Below, one piece after another: positions 7,999 to 17,800 of a DNA stretch of 64,000 nt. Made by a program: the position numbers and the translations under genes. The first letter of the stretch is position 1; each line of letters begins with the position of its first letter. Where the stretch lies: contig NZ_JAIQDE010000037.1 in assembly GCF_020037015.1 (NCBI RefSeq), positions 1 through 64,000 on the forward strand, written 5' to 3'. Below the pieces are notes generated by a model. That model ran no database searches and was not told the DNA's origin. It was given only the letters and a program-made list of their open reading frames with translations. This DNA comes from Corallococcus sp. AS-1-6. GTDB taxonomy: Bacteria; Myxococcota; Myxococcia; Myxococcales; Myxococcaceae.

Positions 7999-9696
7999 GT
8001 GCGTTCCGACTCCGCCGCGCTTCGCTCCCTGCCTGCCTCCACGGAGGTTCCCGCCCCGCCCTCGCGCGCCGACCGTCTGCGTGCGCTGGGCAGTGAGTCC
8101 TTCGACCTGCTCGTCATCGGCGGCGGGGTGACGGGCGCGGGGGCCGCCCGGGACGCGGCGCTGCGGGGCCTGAAGGTGGCCCTGGTGGAGCGCGAGGACT
8201 TCGCCAGCGGGACGTCCAGCCGCTCGTCGCGCCTCATCCACGGTGGCCTGCGCTACCTGGAGCACGGCCACCTGGGGCTCGTCTTCGAGTCGAGCATCGA
8301 GCGGCGCCGCCTGCTCCACCTGGCGCCCCACCTGGTGCGCCCGCTGGCCTTCGTGTGGCCCGTCTACGAGGGGGCTCGCGTGCCGCGCTGGAAGCTCAAC
8401 GCGGGCCTGATGCTGTACGACGCCCTGTCCCTGTTCCGGAACGTGAAGGCGTATCAGCGCCTGTCGCTCAAGCAGGTGGTGGAGGCCGAGCCCGGCATCC
8501 GCGCCGAGGGGCTCAAGGGCGGCGCCCGCTACTACGACGCGGCCACGGATGACGCCCGCCTCACGCTGGCCAACGCGCTGGGCGCGAGCGAGGCCGGCGC
8601 GGTGGTGCTCAACCACGCCTCCGTGAAGCGGCTGGTGCTGGAGGACGGCAAGGCGAAGGGCGCGGTGGTGGTGGATCACCTCACCGGCCAGGAGCACACC
8701 GTGCGCGCGCGCGCCGTCGTCAACGCGACCGGCCCCTGGAGCGATGAGATCCGCCGGCTGGATTCGCAGCAGGAGCGCACGGGGCCCTCGGTGCGCGGCA
8801 GCAAGGGCGTGCACATCGCCGTGCCCCGCTCGCGGCTGAACATCGGGGACGCGCTCACGCTCCTGTCGCCCGTGGATGGCCGCGTGATGTTCATCCTCCC
8901 CGCGGATGCGTTCACGCTCATCGGCACGACGGAGACCGCCACCCGCGCCCACCCGGCCGAGGTGCGCGCGAGCGAGGCGGACGTGGCCTACCTGCTCTCC
9001 TCCGCCAACGCCTTCTTCCCGAGCGCGAACCTCACCCGCGAGGACATGGTCAGCGCGTGGGCCGGCATCCGCCCGCTGGCGGCGAGCGGCTACCACGGCA
9101 ACAGCGACGCGGGCAGCGCCAGCCGCGAGCACGCCATCGACGTGAGCCCGTCCGGCGTGCTGGCCATCAGCGGCGGCAAGCTCACCACCTTCCGGGTCAT
9201 GGCCCGCGACGTGGTCAACGCCGTGGAGCGCCACCTGGCCCTCCCGCACAAGAAGCCCGTCACCCACGAGCAGCCCCTGCCGGGCGGCGACATCCTCAAG
9301 CTGGACGCGGAGCTCGCGGCGGCCAGGCAGGCCGTGGGGGACGCGGCCACGGGCGAGCACCTGGTTCGCGCGTACGGCAGCCGCTGGCCCGCGGTGTGGG
9401 CGCTCACCCGCGAGTCGCCCGAGCTGGCCGATCCGCTCGTGGAGGGCCTGCCGTACCGCCGCGCCGAGGCCGCCTGGGGCGTGACCCACGAGATGGTCCA
9501 GACGCTGGCGGACCTGCTCATCCGCCGCCTCAAGGTCGCGTTCGAGACGCGCGACCAGGGCCGCGCCGCCGCCGTCCGCGCCGCGGAGGTGATGGCGCCG
9601 CGCCTGGGCTGGGACGCGGCGGAGACCGAGCGGCAACTGGCGGCCTACGCCGTGGATGCCCAGCGCATCTTCGGCGTGGATCCCTCCGACGCCTGA
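7999..9696 (+). CDS. glpD: Aerobic glycerol-3-phosphate dehydrogenase
   Basis: 565 residues from a GTG at 7999. This flavoenzyme oxidises sn-glycerol 3-phosphate to dihydroxyacetone phosphate and passes electrons to the quinone pool. The N-terminal Rossmann motif for FAD is seen at about residues 37-63 (DLLVIGGGVTGAGAARDAAL), followed by the family signature around FASGTSSRSSRLIHGGLRYL. Other family segments are GPWSDEIR, ISGGKLTTFRVMARDVV and RGSKGVHIAVP. The C-terminal DAO_C domain (about 420-560) is complete. Length fits the family (500-570). No glpF or glpK is adjacent; the divergent neighbour is the His-rich protein. Regulation is not evident from the 209-nt intergenic region. Confidence 0.93.
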   Translation: MRSDSAALRSLPASTEVPAPPSRADRLRALGSESFDLLVIGGGVTGAGAARDAALRGLKVALVEREDFASGTSSRSSRLIHGGLRYLEHGHLGLVFESSIERRRLLHLAPHLVRPLAFVWPVYEGARVPRWKLNAGLMLYDALSLFRNVKAYQRLSLKQVVEAEPGIRAEGLKGGARYYDAATDDARLTLANALGASEAGAVVLNHASVKRLVLEDGKAKGAVVVDHLTGQEHTVRARAVVNATGPWSDEIRRLDSQQERTGPSVRGSKGVHIAVPRSRLNIGDALTLLSPVDGRVMFILPADAFTLIGTTETATRAHPAEVRASEADVAYLLSSANAFFPSANLTREDMVSAWAGIRPLAASGYHGNSDAGSASREHAIDVSPSGVLAISGGKLTTFRVMARDVVNAVERHLALPHKKPVTHEQPLPGGDILKLDAELAAARQAVGDAATGEHLVRAYGSRWPAVWALTRESPELADPLVEGLPYRRAEAAWGVTHEMVQTLADLLIRRLKVAFETRDQGRAAAVRAAEVMAPRLGWDAAETERQLAAYAVDAQRIFGVDPSDA

Positions 9697-9871
9697 CGCC
9701 CCGCCGGGTGGCCGGGCCCGGTGCGTCATGCCGACGCCCGAGGTCCCGCCCCGAGCGGGGCGCTCCCCCTCTTGAGCGTTGAGCGCCTCACGTTGGACCG
9801 GCACCGGATGGCCGTCGGGCGCACGACAGCCGCCCGAGCAGTCGTCCTGCGTCCATGCTTAAATCGTCGTG

Positions 9872-9921
9872 GGAACGGGAAGCAGGGCCGGCCCGTTCCT
9901 TTCGGCCCCCTTTCCGGGGGC
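9872..9921 (+). other. Two tandem hairpins in the leader of the subtilase gene
   Basis: GGAACGGG at 9872-9879 pairs with CCCGTTCC at 9892-9899. Directly after it, GCCCCC at 9905-9910 pairs with GGGGGC at 9916-9921 around a 5-nt loop. They lie 53-102 nt before the protease start. They could be a terminator for the region after glpD (the first hairpin is followed by TTTC) or leader structure of the protease mRNA. Which one applies cannot be told from sequence. Confidence 0.4.
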
Positions 9922-9973
9922 GGCGGGTCACGGCGCGGTCGTCCACGTTGGCCGGGCGAAGGAGATACACCCC

Positions 9974-11785
9974 ATGAAGCGTTGGCTTTGGCTTGGGCTC
10001 GGGTTGTCCGGTCTGGTGGCGAGCGGCTGTGGCGAGGATCCGGCCCCCATCGACGTCCTGCCCCAGGAGTGTCCAGGCACCGAGGAGGTGTCGCTGCCGA
10101 AGCCGGGGGTCTCCCCGCTGAGCACGGACACGGCGCCGGACGGCGTCATCATCACCTACAAGCCGAAGGTGACCGCGAGCGCGCTGGCCGCGTCGGCGGA
10201 CATCGCGGCGGCCGTGGAGCGCGAAGGCGGCACGGTCATGCGCCGCATCCCGAACATGAACGTGGTGTCCGCGCGGCTGTCGCCGGAGGCCATCTCCGCG
10301 CTGAAGCTCCGCCCGGACGTGGTCTCCGTGTCGCCCAACCGCCGCGTGCGCGCGATGGGCCTGCCCACGCCCCCGCCGCTGGCGTCGTGGCAGGGCATGC
10401 TCAACACGCAGGGTTCGGTGGGTGAGTACACGGAGGGCCTGAAGATGATCCAGGCCCCGCAGGTGTGGGACGCGAACAACGACGGCGTCATCGACACCGG
10501 CGCGCCCACGGGCGAGGGCGTGAAGGTGTGCGTCATCGACAGCGGCTGGGACAGCAAGCACCCGGAGCTGAAGGCGGCGTTCCTCCTGGGCAAGGACTTC
10601 GTCGACAAGGACGATGACCCGTCCGACCAGAGCGAGTCCCAGGGCGTGGTGACGGTGGGCGGCGGCCACGGCACGCACGTGGCCGCGACCATCCTGGCGC
10701 AGTTCGGCGCGGGCTCCGGCGCGCGCGTGGCGCCCGGGGAGGAGCCGAACGGCGTGGTGGGCGTGGCGCCGGGCGCGTCCCTGCTCGTCGCGCGCGTGCT
10801 GGACACGGACGGCGGCGGCCGCACGGACGACGTCATCGCGGCGGTGGAGTGGTGCCACTCGCAGGGGGCGAAGATCGCCTCGCTGTCCCTGGGCGCGCAG
10901 GACCCGTCCGAGGCCGAGCAGCTCATGTTCGAGAAGGTCTGGGAGAACGGCAACGGCATGCTGTCCGTGGCGGCCAGCGGCAACGACGGCAAGATGGGCA
11001 TCGCGTATCCGGCCGCGTACCTGCCGTCCGTGATGGCGGTGGGCGCGGTGGACCTGCAGGGCGAGTACGCGCCCTTCTCGCAGTTCGGCCAGGAGCTGTC
11101 CGTGGTGGGGCCGGGCGTGAACGTGCTGAGCGCCACGGTGCTGGGGGCGGCGTCGCTGTCCTCGGTGACGGCGTCGTCGTCACCCATCAGCTCGTCGCCG
11201 CTGTCGTACACCGCGCAGGGCACGTACACGGGCCGGCTGGTCGACTGCGGCCTGGGCGCGGACCGCGCGGCGTGCGGTGAGGCCGCCACCTGCGACGGCT
11301 TCGTCGCGTACGTGGACCGCGGCGACCTGTTCTTCGAGGAGAAGGCGCGCAACGTCATCCAGGCCGGCGCCCGCGCGGTCATCATCGGCAACAACGTGGA
11401 GGACGACGGGGACGGCAACTTCACGCTGGGCTCCGCGAACTCGCACTGGGTGCCCACGGTGTCGGTGTCCATGGCGGCCGGCGCGTCCCTCAAGAAGATG
11501 GTGGGCCAGGACGTGACGGTGTCCATCACCGGCCTGGACTACCAGCGCGAGTCGGGCACCTCCATGGCCACCCCGCACGTGTCGGGCGTGGCGGCGCTGG
11601 TGTTCAGCGCCCGGCCGGACCTGAGCGCCGCGCACGTGCGCGCGGTGCTGGAGAAGACGGCGCTGGACGACAAGACGACGCCGGGCAAGGACCCGAAGTA
11701 CGGCTACGGCCTGGTGCAGGCGGCCAAGGCCGTGGAGCTGGCGCGCACGCTGCCCCCGGGCGGCGGTCCGCTCCCGCTGCCGTAG
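9974..11785 (+). CDS. S8 family serine protease (subtilase) lipoprotein with PA domain
   Basis: 603 residues from the ATG at 9974, with AAGGAG just upstream. The signal MKRWLWLGLGLSGLVASGC ends in a lipobox at Cys19. A propeptide of the inhibitor I9 type lies at about 55-125 (VIITYKPKVTASALAASADI...). The catalytic domain has the triad Asp189 (CVIDSG), His232 (GGHGTHVA) and Ser530 (SGTSMATPHVSG). A protease-associated (PA) domain is inserted before the Ser motif, at about 410-510 (CDGFVAYVDRGDLFFEEKARN). This order is typical of large secreted subtilases. It probably acts at the cell surface in protein degradation during predation, as such enzymes do in myxobacteria; that role is inferred. 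A terminator follows the stop. Confidence 0.92.
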   Translation: MKRWLWLGLGLSGLVASGCGEDPAPIDVLPQECPGTEEVSLPKPGVSPLSTDTAPDGVIITYKPKVTASALAASADIAAAVEREGGTVMRRIPNMNVVSARLSPEAISALKLRPDVVSVSPNRRVRAMGLPTPPPLASWQGMLNTQGSVGEYTEGLKMIQAPQVWDANNDGVIDTGAPTGEGVKVCVIDSGWDSKHPELKAAFLLGKDFVDKDDDPSDQSESQGVVTVGGGHGTHVAATILAQFGAGSGARVAPGEEPNGVVGVAPGASLLVARVLDTDGGGRTDDVIAAVEWCHSQGAKIASLSLGAQDPSEAEQLMFEKVWENGNGMLSVAASGNDGKMGIAYPAAYLPSVMAVGAVDLQGEYAPFSQFGQELSVVGPGVNVLSATVLGAASLSSVTASSSPISSSPLSYTAQGTYTGRLVDCGLGADRAACGEAATCDGFVAYVDRGDLFFEEKARNVIQAGARAVIIGNNVEDDGDGNFTLGSANSHWVPTVSVSMAAGASLKKMVGQDVTVSITGLDYQRESGTSMATPHVSGVAALVFSARPDLSAAHVRAVLEKTALDDKTTPGKDPKYGYGLVQAAKAVELARTLPPGGGPLPLP

Positions 11786-11813
11786 CGGCGCGCCTTTCGC
11801 GCCCGTGGGCCCG

Positions 11814-11855
11814 ACGCCCCCGTGTCCCTTCGTGGGGCCGGGGGCGTTCGCTTTT
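11814..11855 (+). terminator. Rho-independent terminator of the subtilase gene
   Basis: ACGCCCCC at 11814-11821 pairs with GGGGGCGT at 11840-11847; the inner part can pair further around a TTCG loop. A T-run (TTTT at 11852-11855) follows. It begins 28 nt after the protease stop. Confidence 0.7.
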
Positions 11856-11977
11856 CTGCCGGGCAGGCGCCGGGTCGGGGTCTGGCGCTCCGGACGGACA
11901 GGCGACCGCCAGGGCCCAGGGCCGGTGGTTCGCGCCGGGTGCGCGTGCACCTTCCCAAGAAGGGAGGCACGCGGCGC

Positions 11978-12682
11978 ATGAGGCGAGACACCTGGCTGGG
12001 GTTGGGCATCGCGGGCCTGGCCTTCCTGCTGATGTGCGGGGCGCAGTCCGGCGGGATGGAGGATGACGCGGCGTCCGAGGAGACCGGCGCTCCCGCGGCC
12101 TTAAGGCCGGGCACGTCCCAGGCCCAGACGCCCGCGCCGCGCGAGCAGCCGCGGCAGGGGACGGGGGGCTCCGGGGCGAACACGCAGGCCCCCGCCGGGA
12201 CGGCCGCTGGCGCCGCGCCCGCGCAGGGGAGCGAGGGCGACCTCCCCGTGGCGGATCCGAACAGCCCCAGCGCGGATCCGGACCCAGAGGGCCGCACGCA
12301 GCCGCCCAACCCGGGCCCGGAGACGAACACGGGCACGGGGGGCACGGGCAACACGGGGACGCGGGCTCCCGGCGCGGCGAAGGCTCCCGCTTCGGGCGCC
12401 TCGCAGGGCGTCGCGGTGGTGGACGCCATCTACCGGGGCAAGGTGCGCTCGGTGTCCGACACGGAGGTCGTCATCGACAACGATGGCTCGCGCCTGCCGC
12501 TGGAGATCAGCACGAAGACGCGCATCGTCCGCGACGGTGAGCCCATCCGCGTGACCCAGCTCCAGGAGGGCGAGCGCGTGCGCGCCACCGTGAACCTGGT
12601 GGGCCGCAGCCACACGCGGGAGATCGCCGTGCTGACCGGCGCCGAGGCCCGCCGCGACGCCGCGACCCAGCGCCGCCGGTAG
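11978..12682 (+). CDS. Exported protein with disordered linker and C-terminal beta domain
   Basis: 234 residues from the ATG at 11978, with AGGGAGG at 11961-11967. The N-terminal hydrophobic segment (LGLGIAGLAFLLMCGAQSGG) fits a signal peptide or lipoprotein signal. A long disordered linker rich in Pro, Gly, Thr, Ala and Gln spans about 25-150. The C-terminal 80 residues form a compact beta domain (YRGKVRSVSDTEVVIDNDGS, STKTRIVRDGEPI, LQEGERVRATV), resembling the small DUF5666-type OB-like domain. It is an envelope protein of unknown function. It stands alone between the subtilase terminator and a small cytoplasmic gene. Confidence 0.7.
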   Translation: MRRDTWLGLGIAGLAFLLMCGAQSGGMEDDAASEETGAPAALRPGTSQAQTPAPREQPRQGTGGSGANTQAPAGTAAGAAPAQGSEGDLPVADPNSPSADPDPEGRTQPPNPGPETNTGTGGTGNTGTRAPGAAKAPASGASQGVAVVDAIYRGKVRSVSDTEVVIDNDGSRLPLEISTKTRIVRDGEPIRVTQLQEGERVRATVNLVGRSHTREIAVLTGAEARRDAATQRRR

Positions 12683-12743
12683 CCAGCGGCCCTTGCGTCA
12701 GCCGCACGGCTCCGTCCGCGTCTCCCGGACGGAGGTTTCCACC

Positions 12744-12953
12744 ATGACGGTCTACGACCGGTACCGAACCCTGTTGCACAAGCTGGCCCTCGTCCGCGCC
12801 CGCGCGCCCGGCGGGGACTCCCCCGAAGCGGACGCGCTGCTCGACACGATGGACGAGGTCTGGGACGCCCTGTCCGACGGCGAGCGCGCCGCCATGGAGC
12901 GCGAGCGCGCCCGCCTGGCCCTGGCCGTGGACACGCGCGCCGTGCCCGCGTGA
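12744..12953 (+). CDS. Small helical hypothetical protein
   Basis: 69 residues from the ATG at 12744, preceded by GGAGG at 12731-12735. The sequence is helical and acidic (DRYRTLLHKLALVRARAPGG, DALLDTMDEVWDALSDGERA), probably a two-helix hairpin, with no signal or membrane helix. Small proteins of this composition occur widely in myxobacteria. It is convergent with the phosphatidyltransferase gene, with 14 nt between the stops. No function can be assigned. Confidence 0.65.
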   Translation: MTVYDRYRTLLHKLALVRARAPGGDSPEADALLDTMDEVWDALSDGERAAMERERARLALAVDTRAVPA

Positions 12954-12967
12954 GGCCGCGCCCCGCG

Positions 12968-13561
12968 TCACTCCCGCACGGACTCCATGGGTGCCCCCGT
13001 GGGCCCATGGGGGAGGCGCGAGGACGGCGGCAGCTCCCGGCGCTGACGCTGGCGCCACACCGCCCGTGAGTAGTCCACCACCGACGCCAGCGACAGCATC
13101 GCGACGAGCGCCACGAGCGGCCGCACCAGCGGAGGGTAGAGCAGGACGCACAGCAACACCGCGAGCTGCAGCGTCGTGACGATCTTGCCCAGCATCCGCG
13201 CCTTGAGCTCGACGGCCCGCATGTCCGGCCGCAGCCTGGCGACGATGAAGCCGATGGCCGTGCCGATGTCCCGCAGGAGCAGCAGCGTCAGCTCCACCGG
13301 GTCGATGAGCCCGTCCAGCAGACACACGATGAAGGCCGTCACCATGAAGGCGCGGTCCGCCACCGGGTCGATGAGCGCCCCCAGGCGCGTGGCCAGTCCC
13401 CGGTGCCGGGCAATCCAGCCGTCCAGGAAGTCCGTCGCCGCGGCCACCACCACCAGGAGGGCCCGCACGCGCAGGTCCGACACCGCGATGAACGCCGCGG
13501 CGAGCGGCAGTCGCGACAGGGACAGCGTATTGAGCAGCACGAGGCTTGCCCGACGGTGCAT
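12968..13561 (-). CDS. CDP-alcohol phosphatidyltransferase family protein
   Basis: 197 residues from the ATG at 13561; a TTG at 13570 would add three residues. The signature D-x2-DG-x2-AR-x8-G-x3-D-x3-D is complete (TDFLDGWIARH...GALIDPVADR, about residues 43-71). Several membrane helices are visible. The family joins a CDP-activated lipid to an alcohol such as glycerol 3-phosphate, inositol or serine, in phospholipid synthesis at the cytoplasmic membrane. Its length fits PgsA-like members (about 180-200), but the exact alcohol acceptor cannot be read from the sequence, so no gene name is given. Confidence 0.85.
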   Translation of the reverse strand: MHRRASLVLLNTLSLSRLPLAAAFIAVSDLRVRALLVVVAAATDFLDGWIARHRGLATRLGALIDPVADRAFMVTAFIVCLLDGLIDPVELTLLLLRDIGTAIGFIVARLRPDMRAVELKARMLGKIVTTLQLAVLLCVLLYPPLVRPLVALVAMLSLASVVDYSRAVWRQRQRRELPPSSRLPHGPTGAPMESVRE

Positions 13562-13743
13562 GGCCTTCAAAAGGTAGTGCTCGGCCCCCGGGGCGCACCT
13601 GTCCGCCCAGACGAGCGTCCGGCGAAGGACTCCTCCGGTGCCCTCGTGGCGCGAAAGGGACCCCGAGGTCCGCGTGCGGTGTCCCAGGGAGGGCCGGGGC
13701 TCCTCCCGGCGCGTCCTCTCCTGGAGCCCGCCCCTTGAACCCG

Positions 13744-14637
13744 ATGGGACCCTTCCGCCCCCTGCTGGCCCTGGCCACCCTGCTCACCGCCGCGCTGTCC
13801 CTGGCGAGCTGCGAAGCGGCTGGCCGGGCGAAGGTCGCGGCCCGCGCCCCCACGGAGGAGGAGCGGACGCGCTACCCGTGGCTGCCGGCCTCCGTCCAGG
13901 TGCGCTCGCTGGAGGAGACCTTCGCGCCCCCGGAGGGCTACGCGCGCGTGCCGCTGGAGGCGGGCTCCTTTGGCGCCTGGCTGCGCGGCCTGCCCCTGCG
14001 CCCGGAGGGCTCCCCCGTGCGCGACTTCCAGGGCCGCACGGTGCTGGCGGCCTCCGACGCCCGGCTGGCGGCGGTGGGGGAGCTGGACGTGGGCACAGCG
14101 GACCTCCAGCAGTGCGCGGACTCCATCCTGCGCCTTCATGCGGAGTGGCGCTGGGCGTCCGGCCACCCGGAGCGCATCGCCTACCGCTTCACCAGCGGCC
14201 ACGTGGCGTCCTGGCCCCGGTACGCGGCCGGGGACCGGGCGCGCGTCTCCGGCTCGAAGGTGACGTGGGTGCCGGAGCGCGCGGCGGCGGACCGCTCGCG
14301 GGCGGCCTTCCGCGGCTACCTGAACCTGCTCTTCACCTACGCGGGCACCCTGTCGCTCCAGGCGGAGGGCGCCCGGCCCCCGCGGGAGCAGCTTCGCCCG
14401 GGGGACTTCTTCGTCCTGGGCGGCAGCCCCGGCCACACGGTGCTCGTGCTGGACGTGGCCACCAACGCGAAGGGGGAGCGCGTGGCGCTCGTGGGGCAGG
14501 GCTTCAGCCCCGCGCAGGACTTCCACGTCCTGGCGGGACGGGACGGGCCCTGGTTCCCGCTGGAGGGGGAGCACCTGGCCACGCCCTTCTGGGCGCCCTT
14601 CCCCATGACGTCCCTGCGGCGCCTGCCGTCGCCCTGA
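13744..14637 (+). CDS. DUF4846 domain lipoprotein
   Basis: 297 residues. The signal ends in a lipobox, LASC with Cys23. A start three codons upstream (TTG at 13735) has the better-spaced GGAG at 13723-13726, so the true start may be that TTG, giving 300 residues. The mature protein fits the DUF4846 family: YPWLPASVQVRSLEETFAPP, SFGAWLRGLPLRP, a middle block with QQCADSILRLHAEW, and a C-terminal block with GDFFVLGGSPGHTVLVLDVA. The last block resembles a cysteine/histidine hydrolase-type fold, but no activity is known. It is the last gene before the sensor kinase set and stands alone. Confidence 0.8.
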   Translation: MGPFRPLLALATLLTAALSLASCEAAGRAKVAARAPTEEERTRYPWLPASVQVRSLEETFAPPEGYARVPLEAGSFGAWLRGLPLRPEGSPVRDFQGRTVLAASDARLAAVGELDVGTADLQQCADSILRLHAEWRWASGHPERIAYRFTSGHVASWPRYAAGDRARVSGSKVTWVPERAAADRSRAAFRGYLNLLFTYAGTLSLQAEGARPPREQLRPGDFFVLGGSPGHTVLVLDVATNAKGERVALVGQGFSPAQDFHVLAGRDGPWFPLEGEHLATPFWAPFPMTSLRRLPSP

Positions 14638-14893
14638 TCGGCCTGGAAACCTGAAGCAGCAACGAGGTGCGGCCGGGGGGACGGGCGCCCTCCCGGTGTG
14701 TCCCCTGGCGGACGGGGAGGCCGCGAACGGAGGCCGCCCGAGGGTTCTGCTGGAATCGGCGGGGGGGAGGAGGCAGGTTGCGACGTGGAGTGTTGTCCTG
14801 CCGTCAACGGCGGGCACACCGACGTCGGGCCCGTCCCCCACCGCGTGCCCGCCAGCCTAAAGGGAAGGGCAGTCCGTCCCCCGAGCCTCCACC

Positions 14894-17800
14894 ATGTCCT
14901 CCGCCGCCGTGTCCGTGCCCGCGTCTTCCCCCAGGGCCAGCATCCTCCTTGTCGACGACACGCCCGGGCACCTCCTGGCGCTGGAGGGCATCCTCGCGCC
15001 CCTGGGGCAGCGGCTGGTGCGCGCCTCGTCCGGACGCGAGGCGCTGCGGCGCGTGCTGGACGAGGACTTCGCCGCCGTCCTGATGGACATGAACCTGGGC
15101 GACATGACGGGCGTGGAGGTGCTGGGCCTCTTGCGCGAGCGCGACCGCAGCCGGCGCACGCCCGTGCTGCTGATGACCGCGGGCGACGGCGACGAGAAGG
15201 AGTGGCTGGCGGCATACGCGCACGGGGCGGTGGACTACCTGCGCAAGCCGCTGCGGCCTGAAATCCTCCTGGCGAAGGTGTCCATGTTCGTGGAGCTGCA
15301 CCTGGCGCGCGAGGCCGTGCAGCGGCGCGAGGAGTCGCTGCGCGAGCGCGAGCGCAACGCGCTGGAGGCCGTCCACCGCGAGCGGCTGCACGCGTTCTTC
15401 ATGCAGGCCCCGGTGGGCATCTCCATCACGCGCGGGCCGGACTTCGTCTTCGAGCTGGCGAACCCCTACTACGAGCTGCTGGTGGGCCGGCGGGTGACGC
15501 CGGGCCAGGCGCTGACGGACGCGTTCCCGGAGCTGGCGGAGCAGCCGGAGGTGATGGAGGTGCTGCGCGGGGTGGTGCGCACGAAGCAGCCCTTCGTGCG
15601 GCCGGAGTTCGAGGTGAAGCTGGTGCGCGACGGCCAGCCGGACTCCGTCTTCTTCAACGTCATCTACCACCCGATGCTGGAGGGGGACGGCACCGCGTCC
15701 GGCATCATCACCCTGGCCACGGACGTGACGGAGTTCGTGCGCGCGCGCCGGCACACGGAGGCGCTGGCGCAGGACCTGCGCAGGCAGCAGGCCGCGCTGG
15801 CGGACAGCGAGCAGCGCCTGCGCCTGGCGCTGACGGCCACCCAGTTGGGCACCTTCGACATGGACCTGGCGACGAACGAGCTCAAATGGGACGCGCGCTG
15901 CAAGGCGCTCTTCGGCCTGCCGCCCGAAGCGGAGTCGTCCTACGAGCTGTTCCTCGCGGGCCTGCACCCGGAGGACCGGGAGGCCGTGCAGCGCGCGGTG
16001 GCGCTCAGTTGGGACCCCAGCGGCAAGGGCGACTACGACGTGGCCTACCGCACCGTGGGGTTGAAGGACGGCGTGGAGCGCTGGGTGCGCGCCACGGGCC
16101 GCACGCACTTCCAGGACGGCGCGCCGGTGCGCTTCGTGGGCACCGTGCAGGACATCACCGCGCGCAAGCGCGCCGACGCGGAGCGGGCCCGGCTGATGGC
16201 GGGCGAGCTGCGCCGCACCGAGCAGCTCCGCGGCCTGTCGCGCGCGAGCCTGGCGCTCAACGCGGCCGGCAGCGTGCCGGCCATCCTGGACCTGGTGACG
16301 CTCAAGGCGCGCAAGCTGATTGGCGCCAACCAGTCCTTCGTGCAGGTGGCGGACGGCCGCGACGCCCCGCCGCTCGCCGCGCTGTCCGCGGCGGGGCATG
16401 AGCCGCTGGCGCCGGGCGCCGCCCAGCCGGGCGTGGACGAGCGCGGCCTGTTCGCCCGGGTGTGCCAGGAGAACCGGCCGCTGCGCCTGACGCGCGAGGA
16501 GCTGCGCCAGCACGCGGCCTACGCCGAGGCGCCCGCCGCGCCGCCGCCCGCGCTGCCCCTGAAGGGCTTCCTGGCGGTGCCGCTGGTGGGACATGACGGC
16601 CGCAACCTGGGCCTGGTGCAGGTGTCCGACAAGGCGGAGGGCGACTTCGACGCGGAGGACGAGACCATCGCCGTGCAACTGGCGCAGATGGCCAGCGTGG
16701 CGCTGGAGAACGCGCGCCTGTACGAGACGGCGCAGGCGGAGCGGCGCAACCTGTTCGCGGTGCTCAAGCAGTTGCCCGCCGCCATCACCGTGCTGCGCGG
16801 GCCGGACCTGGTCTTCGAGATGGCCAACGACCTGCGCCTGAAGCTCACCGGGTCCCGGCCGCTCCTGGGGCTGACGGTGCGCCAGGCCCTGCCGGAGCTG
16901 AAGGACCAGGGGCAGGTGGCCCAGTTGGAGCACGTCTACCGCACCGGCGAGACCTACCGCGGCCACGAGGTGCCCATGCGCCTGGTGCGCGACGTGGGGC
17001 AGGAGGCGCCCGAGGGCTACTTCAACCTCACCTTCCAGCCGCTGCGCAACGCCGAGGGCAAGGTGGACGGCATCGTGTCCGTGTCGTGGGAGGTGACGGA
17101 GCAGGTGCTGGCGCGCCGGCGCATCGAGGCGCTGGCCGCGGAGCTGAAGGAGCGCGAGCAGCAGTTCCGCACGCTGGCGGACTCCATCCCCCAGTTGTCG
17201 TGGATGGCGGATCCGGACGGGCGCCTCTTCTGGTTCAACCAGCGCTGGTACGACTACACCGGGACGTCGCCCTCGCAGGTGGGGGAGAAGGACTGGAACG
17301 AGCTGGTGGACCCGGAGGACGTCGGGCGCGTGCTGGAGCACTTCAGCGCGGCCCTGCGCGAGGGGACGCTGTGGGAGGACCAGTTCCGCCTGCGCCGGGC
17401 GGACGGCAGCTACCGCTGGTTCCTGTCGCGCGCCATGCCCGTGCGGGACGGCGAGGGGCGGATCGTCCGCTGGTTCGGCACCAACACGGACATCGACGAC
17501 GAGCGCCGCACGCTGGAGAGCCTCAAGCAGGCGGAGGAGGAGATCCGCCACCTCAACACGGGCCTGGAGAAGCGCGTGCGCGAGCGCACCGCCCAGCTCC
17601 AGGAGGCGAACAAGGAGCTGGAGTCCTTCAGCTACTCCGTGTCGCACGACCTGCGCGCGCCCTTGCGTCACATCACCGGCTTCGCGCAGTTGCTGGAGCG
17701 GCGGGCGGGAGCGAAGCTGGACGACGTGTCTCGCGGCTACCTCTCCACCATCGCGGGCGCGGCGAAGCAGGGCGGCACGCTGGTGGATGACCTGCTCGCG

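Noticed and set aside
9747-9762. CGCCCC-GAGC-GGGGCG hairpin after glpD
   Set aside because: The stem is only 6 bp and no T-run follows; GC-rich DNA gives many such stems.
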